Positions 31,764 through 36,795 of a DNA stretch of 36,795 nucleotides are shown here, piece by piece. The stretch is from Alphaproteobacteria bacterium (GTDB taxonomy: Bacteria; Pseudomonadota; Alphaproteobacteria; Micropepsales; Micropepsaceae). Both the position numbers and the translations under genes were made by a program. The stretch covers positions 1-36,795 of the forward strand of contig CANJBZ010000039.1 of the NCBI GenBank assembly GCA_947473475.1, in the 5' to 3' direction. The first letter of the stretch is position 1. Each line of letters begins with the position of its first letter. The notes beneath the pieces are model-generated. The model saw nothing but the letters and a program-made list of their open reading frames with translations, did not search any database and was not told the origin of the DNA.

Positions 31764-32613
31764 CGTATTTGTGGGGATTTTCGCCGCAGATGTTTTCCAC
31801 CCATTCGCCGCTGGGGCGGCCATAGGTGACGGTTGCCGTCCAGGGCGTGGTGAAAACGTTCGGGTCTTCGACGGTGAACTGCACCTGGAGATGCTTGCCG
31901 CGGTAATCCAAATCGATCATCAGGGGATTTGGCGGCAGCGTGTTTTCTTTTGAGGCGCGATCCAACCCGTCCCTGGCAGCGGCGTAATCCAGCAGCCGGT
32001 AGCGTTCGACCACGTGCAGCGCGGGGGTCTGCGGCGTGCCGTACCAATCGACCATAGCGAACGGTCCCGGCTTGATCCCGATGGTGTCGATGACCAGCGT
32101 GTCGCCTTCCCAATGCGCGACGGAATCGCCGTACCAGGTTGGTGTCACTTTCGCCGGATGCACTCCGTTCATACGGGCGTGACGCACCTGATGATCGATT
32201 TGATAGATGAACGTGATCGTATCGCCGCGCTGAAAAACCTCCATACCATCGGTGGCCAGAACGAAAGGCACGCCATTGGGCCAGCATTGATTGCGCGGCG
32301 TCGGATAGCCGTAATGGTCGCGAGACATTTCACCGAGGCGTTTGACGGTAGCGGCCGCATCCGGTTTCAGAATCGGATTGTTGTAATCCCCCACCAGCTG
32401 GAGCGAATTTGCCACGCCCCGCCGCCGCGAAAGGTTCGTTAGCGAGGTAGGACCGGACGCCATGGGCTCGTAACCCGGTATCCACGGATGCGACCACATA
32501 CCGGCAAAGTCCGCCACGGACGGCGTGGGCGAAGCGGCTCCTGCGAAACCGGGTGATAGAAGGGCAATGGCCGAGATCATCGAGAGGAGGAAGTTCCGCT
32601 GCCCCTTGCGCAT
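31714..32613 (-). CDS. Exported protein of unknown function, WEGD-motif family, paralog 3
   Basis: The 299-residue protein has a signal peptide (LLSMISAIALLSPGFAGAAS) and a mature domain with VADFAGMWSHPWIPGYEPMA, NQCWPNGVPFVLATDGMEVF, HPAKVTPTWYGDSVAHWEGD and DPNVFTTPWTATVTYGRPSG. It is the closest relative of paralog 2 and shares the HWEGD marker with paralog 1. The last 15 residues (TEEDARLPTAEKPDF) lie in a duplicated DNA segment. GGAG stands seven bases before the ATG at 32613. It follows the MFS gene by 26 bases, so it is the third gene of the TauD-MFS operon. That ties this unknown family to a catabolic unit; a periplasmic binding or enzymatic role is conceivable. Confidence 0.78.
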   Translation of the reverse strand: MRKGQRNFLLSMISAIALLSPGFAGAASPTPSVADFAGMWSHPWIPGYEPMASGPTSLTNLSRRRGVANSLQLVGDYNNPILKPDAAATVKRLGEMSRDHYGYPTPRNQCWPNGVPFVLATDGMEVFQRGDTITFIYQIDHQVRHARMNGVHPAKVTPTWYGDSVAHWEGDTLVIDTIGIKPGPFAMVDWYGTPQTPALHVVERYRLLDYAAARDGLDRASKENTLPPNPLMIDLDYRGKHLQVQFTVEDPNVFTTPWTATVTYGRPSGEWVENICGENPHKYGTEEDARLPTAEKPDF

Positions 32614-32639
32614 GTCATTGCTCCAGCATTTTTGTCTTT

Positions 32640-33938
32640 CTATGCCGCACGCGCTTGCGGAGCAGCCGCAACCGCAGCCGCTGGCACATCGTCATCGGTG
32701 AAGGGTTTGTCGGGGCGCATGAAATAAGCGAGCACCGCACCCAAGACCAACAATGCGATCGACACCGTGAACGGTACCGTCCACGTGCCGGTCAGGTCGA
32801 TCATGCGGCCGAAGAACCAGGGCATCAGAATGCTGGACATGCCGAAGCCGAAATTCATCATGCCGCTGGCGGTACCGGCGTAACGTGGCGCGATGTCCAT
32901 CGGCACCGCCCAAATCGGACCGACGATCAATTCGGCAAACAAGAACGCCAGTGACAAACATAAAGCCGCAATCGTCAAATCGTGCACGAAGATCACCGGC
33001 ACCGTGAAGATAGCCGCGCCAACAAAGCCCAGGATAATCACGCTGCGCCGCGCCAACGACAGATTGCCGGTACGATGGAATATCCAATCGCTGAGCACGC
33101 CGCCAAGCGTGTCGCCGATTATGCCGGCAAACAGCACGCCCGCGGTGAAAAGGGCGGTGCGGTTGAGATTCAGCCCATAATTCTGGACGAAGAAATTCGG
33201 AATCCAGGTCTGGAACAGCGTCAGAAACCAGCCGTAGCAGAAGTCGACGCACGTCACGGGCGCGATGCACCGCGCCAGCCGCATCCACGGAATTGGCCCC
33301 TTCCCGCCACGGGCGCGCTGCGGCAGCGCGGTCAGATCGTCGGGCCTGATGCTGGGGTGCGAGGCCGGGTCGTCGCGGAAATACCAGAACCAGACCGCGC
33401 CCCAGATGAGATTTATCGGGGCCAGCCAGTAAAAAGCGCCGCGCCACGTCAGCAGAAGAATCATCTGCCCGACGATCAATGCGGTCGCTGCGTTGCCGAC
33501 ACGCGAGAACGTGTGCGTGATGCCTTGCGCAAATCCCCAGCGGGCGCGCGGCGTCCATGCCGACATGGCGCGCGTCGCTGTGGGGAAGGCCGCGCCTTCG
33601 CCGATGCCCAGCAAGATGCGCGCGAAGAACAGAGACATGAATCCGCCGACGGCGCCCGTCCAGGCGGTTGCGACAAACACCAGAAACACCGACACGGTCA
33701 GCGTCCAGCGTGGCCCAAAACGATCGCCGATGAAGCCGCCGAACAATTGAAACAACGCGTATGGAATGCCGAACGCGGAAAACGCCAGGCCCAAATCGGT
33801 GTTGGATAGCTTCAGGTCCGACTGCAGCAGTGGTGCGGCAATCGCCAGATTGGTGCGGTTGACGAACAGCAGGAAATACATCCCGCAGAGCAGCGCGAGC
33901 ACAACCGTCGGTGGACGGATGAATCCGGAGCGCGTCAT
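32640..33938 (-). CDS. MFS transporter, ACS-type organic-anion symporter
   Basis: The 432-residue protein has about 12 hydrophobic spans, the ACS-type opening VLALLCGMYFLLFVNRTNLA and the cytoplasmic-loop motif GGFIGDRFGPRW (about 67-78). It should import a small organic anion by proton symport. It overlaps the upstream TauD-type gene by four bases (ATGA), so translation is coupled and transporter and oxygenase probably share a substrate. It is only distantly similar to the MFS protein at 1152-2501. A WEGD-motif gene follows 26 bases downstream. The specificity cannot be read from the sequence. Confidence 0.9.
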   Translation of the reverse strand: MTRSGFIRPPTVVLALLCGMYFLLFVNRTNLAIAAPLLQSDLKLSNTDLGLAFSAFGIPYALFQLFGGFIGDRFGPRWTLTVSVFLVFVATAWTGAVGGFMSLFFARILLGIGEGAAFPTATRAMSAWTPRARWGFAQGITHTFSRVGNAATALIVGQMILLLTWRGAFYWLAPINLIWGAVWFWYFRDDPASHPSIRPDDLTALPQRARGGKGPIPWMRLARCIAPVTCVDFCYGWFLTLFQTWIPNFFVQNYGLNLNRTALFTAGVLFAGIIGDTLGGVLSDWIFHRTGNLSLARRSVIILGFVGAAIFTVPVIFVHDLTIAALCLSLAFLFAELIVGPIWAVPMDIAPRYAGTASGMMNFGFGMSSILMPWFFGRMIDLTGTWTVPFTVSIALLVLGAVLAYFMRPDKPFTDDDVPAAAVAAAPQARAA

Positions 33939-34807
33939 GCCGCCGGACGCGCTTCGCCTTTGATTTGCGTGCGATGCATAACGCGCCGCGCCGATGAATC
34001 GAAGGGGTCACGCCGGTGCATGGTGCAGCGATTGTCCCACATCACCAGATCACCCACCCGCCATTCGTTGTACCAGGTGAATTCGTCGCGCGTGGCGTAG
34101 CTCCAAACCTCGTCCAGCAGCTTTTCGGAGTCGGCCAGCGGCATGCCCATGATGTAGCCGTTGCGGCGCCGCCCCAGATACAGCACGCGCCGCCCAGACT
34201 CGGGATGGGTGCAGACCAGCGGATGCACGGCGCCGGGCGAGGTCACAGGATCGTCCACGGCGGTGATCCCCTGCCGCACATAGCCGCCGCTGTTATAGGT
34301 GCCGTCGTGCTTCAGCATCAGCCCCTCGATCCGCTGCTTCAGCGCGGGGGGCAGGACGTCATAGGCGGCGTACATATTGACGAAGCCGGTATTGCCGCCG
34401 GAGGGCGGAATCTCCAGTGCGTACAGCATGCTCGCCTTCGGCGGGTCCTGAATATAGGACATGTCGGTGTGCCAGACGGCCTCGCCCGCTCCTAAACTGC
34501 CGATGGGCTCGCCCTTCTCGATGACGTTGGAGACGACGTAAATCTCGGGCTTGCCGTCAACGAAGCGGCGGCCTGTTTCCTGAACGGGCGCCCAATCCAG
34601 ATCGCCGAAACGCCGGGAAAAGGCGATCAGATCGTCGTCCGAGAGCGTTTGCCCGCGAAACAGCAGCACGAGATGATCGACCCAGGCGCGATGGATGGCC
34701 TTGAAGGTCGTCTCGTCTACGGCGCGCAGATCGACGCCTCTAACTTCTGCGCCAAGGGCGGCCATATTCGACCGGACGTCCAATCGGACGGCTTCGCTGG
34801 TAGGCAT
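33935..34807 (-). CDS. TauD/TfdA family 2-oxoglutarate- and Fe(II)-dependent dioxygenase
   Basis: The 290-residue protein has the complete iron site His113-x-Asp115 in VWHTDMSY and His264 in CTMHRRDPF. Arg275 lies 11 residues after the last His, the position that binds 2-oxoglutarate in TauD, and Arg279 matches the TauD arginine that contacts the substrate's acidic group. It therefore probably oxidises an acidic substrate (sulfonate, aryloxy acid or similar), often releasing it from a heteroatom. GGAG stands about seven bases before the ATG at 34807; a longer in-frame start at 34867 would overlap the divergent oxidase start. It heads the operon TauD-MFS-WEGD and is divergent from a flavin amine oxidase. 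Confidence 0.9.
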   Translation of the reverse strand: MPTSEAVRLDVRSNMAALGAEVRGVDLRAVDETTFKAIHRAWVDHLVLLFRGQTLSDDDLIAFSRRFGDLDWAPVQETGRRFVDGKPEIYVVSNVIEKGEPIGSLGAGEAVWHTDMSYIQDPPKASMLYALEIPPSGGNTGFVNMYAAYDVLPPALKQRIEGLMLKHDGTYNSGGYVRQGITAVDDPVTSPGAVHPLVCTHPESGRRVLYLGRRRNGYIMGMPLADSEKLLDEVWSYATRDEFTWYNEWRVGDLVMWDNRCTMHRRDPFDSSARRVMHRTQIKGEARPAA

Positions 34808-34866
34808 GAGATGCTCCTCTCTTGGAACCCAATTTGCCTGGAGACGAAAGCGGTTACAATCGCCCA

Positions 34867-36036
34867 ATGAAGCAATGTGACGTTCTTGTCCTGGGTTTGG
34901 GAGCCGCCGGCAGCGCGGCCACCTATCAGCTCGCCAAACGCGGGGTAAAAGTGGTCGGCCTGGACAGCTTTGCCCCGCCGCATGACCAGGGCTCCTCGCA
35001 CGGGGATTCGCGGATTACGCGGCTAGCCATCGGCGAAGGCGTCGCCTATTCGCCGCTGGCCATGCGCTCGCACCAGATCTGGCGCGACATGGAACGGGAA
35101 ACGGGCGCCGATTTGATGCGGCAAACCGGCGGGCTGATCATGACCAGCCCGGGCAAGACCTCCGTGCTGCCTGTCGATAATTTCTTTTCCACCACAGTGG
35201 CAGCCGCGAAGGTGCATGGCATCGCCCACGAAATCCTGGACGCGCGGGAGATTGCGCGCCGGTTTCCGGCATTCAACGTGCGCGAGGATGAGGTCGCCTA
35301 TTACGAGCAGGAAGCCGGATACCTCAAACCTGAAAACTGCCTGCGAACACAGCTGGCGCTGGCGGAAAAATATGGCGCGGAGTTACGGACCGGAGAAAAG
35401 GTGCTGGGCTTCGAACCCTCGGCGCATGGCGTTCGGGTGACGACGGAACACCAGGTTTACGAAGCCGGTAAACTTATCGCCGCGGCGGGCGCCTGGATGC
35501 CGCAACTGATCGGCGCGCGCTATGCGAAGCTGTTCACCGTGCGGCGGCAAGTGCTGTTCTGGTTTGCGGTGAACGGCCCGATCGAGCCGTTCCTGCCCGA
35601 TAACTTCCCTATCTACATCTGGGAGCTGCAGGGGCCGGAACGCGGCATCTACGGCTTTCCCAGCAGCGGCAATGCCGGCGATGGCGTGAAAGTCGCGACG
35701 CACGGCTTCGGGCCGGTGACAACGCCGGACACGATAGACCGCACTGTGAACGCTGACGAAGCGGCCGAAATGCACGCTGAATACGTTGCGCCTTATCTGC
35801 CCACGCTTGACCGGCGCTGCATCAAGGCCGTCGTCTGCATGTACACAGTCCTGCCGGGCGACCGCTTCTTGATCGATGTTCTGCCCGAGTCGGACCGGAT
35901 CATCGTCGCCTCGCCCTGTTCCGGGCACGGCTTCAAACATTCCGCCGCCATCGGCGAGGCACTCGCGGAGATGGTAACCGCAGGCAAAACGCGCCTGGAC
36001 CTGTCGCCTTTCAGATTTTCTGAGTTCGGAATTTAG
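34867..36036 (+). CDS. Monomeric sarcosine oxidase/N-methyltryptophan oxidase-like FAD enzyme
   Basis: The 389-residue protein has the DAO-fold dinucleotide motif VLVLGLGAAGSAATYQLAKR (GLGAAG 10-15), the sarcosine-oxidase hallmark GSSHGDSRITR (42-52), and CMYTVLPGDRFLID with Cys324 at the position of the cysteine that covalently binds FAD in MSOX and MTOX. SPCSGHGFKHSAAIGE follows near the C-terminus. It should oxidise a secondary amine or N-methyl amino acid to an imine plus H2O2 in the cytoplasm. ATG at 34867 is chosen because it starts right before the first beta strand. Its start is 59 bases from that of the TauD-type gene, so the two may be co-regulated. Confidence 0.9.
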   Translation: MKQCDVLVLGLGAAGSAATYQLAKRGVKVVGLDSFAPPHDQGSSHGDSRITRLAIGEGVAYSPLAMRSHQIWRDMERETGADLMRQTGGLIMTSPGKTSVLPVDNFFSTTVAAAKVHGIAHEILDAREIARRFPAFNVREDEVAYYEQEAGYLKPENCLRTQLALAEKYGAELRTGEKVLGFEPSAHGVRVTTEHQVYEAGKLIAAAGAWMPQLIGARYAKLFTVRRQVLFWFAVNGPIEPFLPDNFPIYIWELQGPERGIYGFPSSGNAGDGVKVATHGFGPVTTPDTIDRTVNADEAAEMHAEYVAPYLPTLDRRCIKAVVCMYTVLPGDRFLIDVLPESDRIIVASPCSGHGFKHSAAIGEALAEMVTAGKTRLDLSPFRFSEFGI

Positions 36037-36043
36037 CCAGCCG

Positions 36044-36187
36044 TTTCGACCCTCCCCTTGAGGGAGGGTCGAAATTCGTCAAGCGAAGCGAAGGCGGGTT
36101 CGGGGAGGGGAGAGGGCGCGGTCCCCTCCCCGAACCCGCCTTCGCCCCGCAGGCGAAGTCGCGTTCGACCCTCCCTCAACGGGAGGC
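36044..36187. repeat. C-rich hairpin repeat, copy 8 (longest)
   Basis: A perfect 13-bp stem TTTCGACCCTCCC / GGGAGGGTCGAAA around CTTGA (36044-36074) follows the oxidase stop by seven bases. Then come a GCGAAGCGAAGGCGGGTTCG stretch, a GGGGAGGGGA run, its near inverse TCCCCTCCCC at 36122, and a second set ending CCCTCCCTCAACGGGAGG. The two halves are broadly inverted copies. The right end includes the stop codon of the NrsF remnant. Confidence 0.8.
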
Positions 36188-36739
36188 TGGGAATCGCCGC
36201 AATGCGTGAAACGGCCGCGCAAGCCTGCGCCTGCCCACCATCGTCGTAACCGCAATCACGATTCCAACCGCGATGACGTGGATGGCGAGGTCGATCACCG
36301 TCACATCAAAGGGATGATAGAATTGCAGGGTCGCCGCCGAGAGCGCGGCGACACCAAGCCCGCCAATCATCAGAACGCGCGTGACATCCAGCGGCACCGC
36401 CCGGCGCAGCACCCAATAAAGCGCGAGCGCCACGGGAATGCTCATAGTGAGAATGAAAATGAAGCAATCACCCGAACGTCCCAGCCGCCAGCCTTGCGGG
36501 CCGAATTCGATCCAATTGCGGTAGCATTGATACCCGCTGCTCCCTAGCCACAGCGCCAGCGGCGGCAGCGGCAGGAAAGTCCAGAAGCGGCTGCGGTCCG
36601 GTACGCTCAAATAAAAAGCGGCAACCACGGCAGCGAGCCTGTAAATGGCGGAGACAAAATGTGCCGGATGGCGGCGTGATTGTGTACCAGTCTGGTTAAG
36701 AGAAAAGGGCTTTGAAGCCCCGGTTTGGTGTTGTGCCAT
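36176..36739 (-). pseudogene. NrsF-like (DUF1109) anti-sigma factor, 5'-truncated remnant
   Basis: From about residue 30 on this matches the rear two thirds of NrsF/DUF1109 membrane proteins: AAFYLSVPDRSRFWTFLPLP, the GDCFIFILTMSIPVALALYW helix, VLRRAVPLDVTRVLMIGGLG and FYHPFDVTVIDLAIHVIAVG. NrsF proteins hold an ECF sigma factor (SigF-type) at the inner membrane. The family's first one or two transmembrane segments are missing. The first 30 codons (HQTGASKPFSLNQTGTQSRR) look like translated noncoding DNA and overlap an IS-end-like sequence at 36647-36690. No cognate sigma-factor gene is in the window. A degenerate remnant is most likely, though a shortened expressed protein cannot be ruled out. 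Confidence 0.6.
36647..36690 (-). mobile_element. Remnant of an insertion-sequence end, related to 68-146
   Basis: Read on the minus strand: ACTGGTACACAATCACGCCG, then GGCACATTTTGTCTCCGCCA running into ATTTA and NrsF coding sequence. The copy at 68-146 reads CGGTACACTTTGCCGCCGCC, then TGGTACACTTTGCTCCCGCG running into ATTTA and amidohydrolase sequence. The shared order and the shared tip before ATTTA suggest the same or a sister element. The IS21 label is an inference. Confidence 0.35.
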
Positions 36740-36790
36740 CGCGGGCTGTGAGGCGCGCGTAGCGGAGCGAAGCGCGGGTCACAGCCCGCG
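36740..36790. repeat. Inverted repeat at the window edge
   Basis: A perfect 12-bp pair CGCGGGCTGTGA / TCACAGCCCGCG encloses a GCGCG-rich centre that can form its own stem (GCGGAGCGAAGCGC). It differs from the C-rich repeat family. It lies directly before the ATG of the NrsF remnant, and nothing else is visible to the end of the window. Confidence 0.75.
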
Positions 36791-36795
36791 GAACC

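Noticed and set aside
4612-36187. CRISPR array made of the C-rich repeats
   Set aside because: Copies are kilobases apart, differ in length and orientation, and no cas genes or regular spacers are present.

Overview
The window looks like a G+C-rich alphaproteobacterial chromosome, probably from a soil or freshwater heterotroph. This rests on codon use, a PEPxxWA-type C-terminal sorting tail, an NrsF (DUF1109) remnant, FNR/FixK-type boxes and typical alphaproteobacterial intergenic palindromes. The order and genus cannot be fixed from the sequence alone. I see no rRNA, tRNA, CRISPR array, replication gene or dedicated transcriptional regulator.

Layout. 1-577: an IS-end-like remnant abutting the C-terminal half of an amidohydrolase. 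614-2501 (minus): MFS transporter then carboxymuconolactone-decarboxylase-like protein. 2577-4605 (plus): VOC protein, FAD aromatic hydroxylase and RidA. 4851-7809 (plus): citryl-CoA lyase-like protein, CaiB-type CoA transferase and D-2-hydroxyacid dehydrogenase, joined by two ATGA overlaps. 7935-9686: a secreted DUF6134 protein and an intact decarboxylase-type amidohydrolase. 9785-11077: an A+T-richer orphan gene. 11087-17342 (minus): a 4,5-dihydroxyphthalate-decarboxylase-like protein followed by two xanthine-dehydrogenase-type molybdenum subunits with a cupin between them. 17418-18410 (plus): a second, divergent 4,5-dihydroxyphthalate-decarboxylase-like paralog. 18440-20560 (minus): an exported one-heme beta-propeller protein. 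20644-23092 (plus): a TctC-type solute receptor, a DUF6152 protein and an exported protein with a GHWEGDTLVV motif.

From 23378 to 28018 the genes lie on the minus strand: two PEP-CTERM proteins, a second exported WEGD-motif protein and a Tat-exported SMP-30/gluconolactonase-like protein. Then follow an alpha/beta hydrolase (28234-29079), a membrane fatty-acid desaturase (29499-30641), a small periplasmic protein of unknown function (30935-31456), and an operon of TauD-type dioxygenase, MFS transporter and third WEGD protein (34807 down to 31714). Divergent from that operon is a sarcosine/N-methyltryptophan-oxidase-like flavoenzyme (34867-36036). The window closes with a 5'-truncated NrsF remnant next to a second IS-end-like sequence.

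How the parts may work together. Most genes between 600 and 23100, and again from 31700 to 36000, look like modules for breaking down carboxylated aromatic or heterocyclic compounds: uptake (MFS, TctC), hydroxylation (FAD and molybdenum enzymes, TauD), decarboxylation (amidohydrolases, 4,5-dihydroxyphthalate-decarboxylase-like proteins), CoA activation and C-C cleavage. The substrate is not evident. The most distinctive points are the coupled CoA-transferase/citryl-CoA-lyase/2-hydroxyacid-dehydrogenase operon, the Mo subunit-cupin-Mo subunit operon lacking its partner subunits, sigma-54-like promoters before both PEP-CTERM genes, FNR-type boxes before the desaturase and its neighbour, three WEGD-motif paralogs, and a family of C-rich hairpin repeats in at least eight intergenic gaps.
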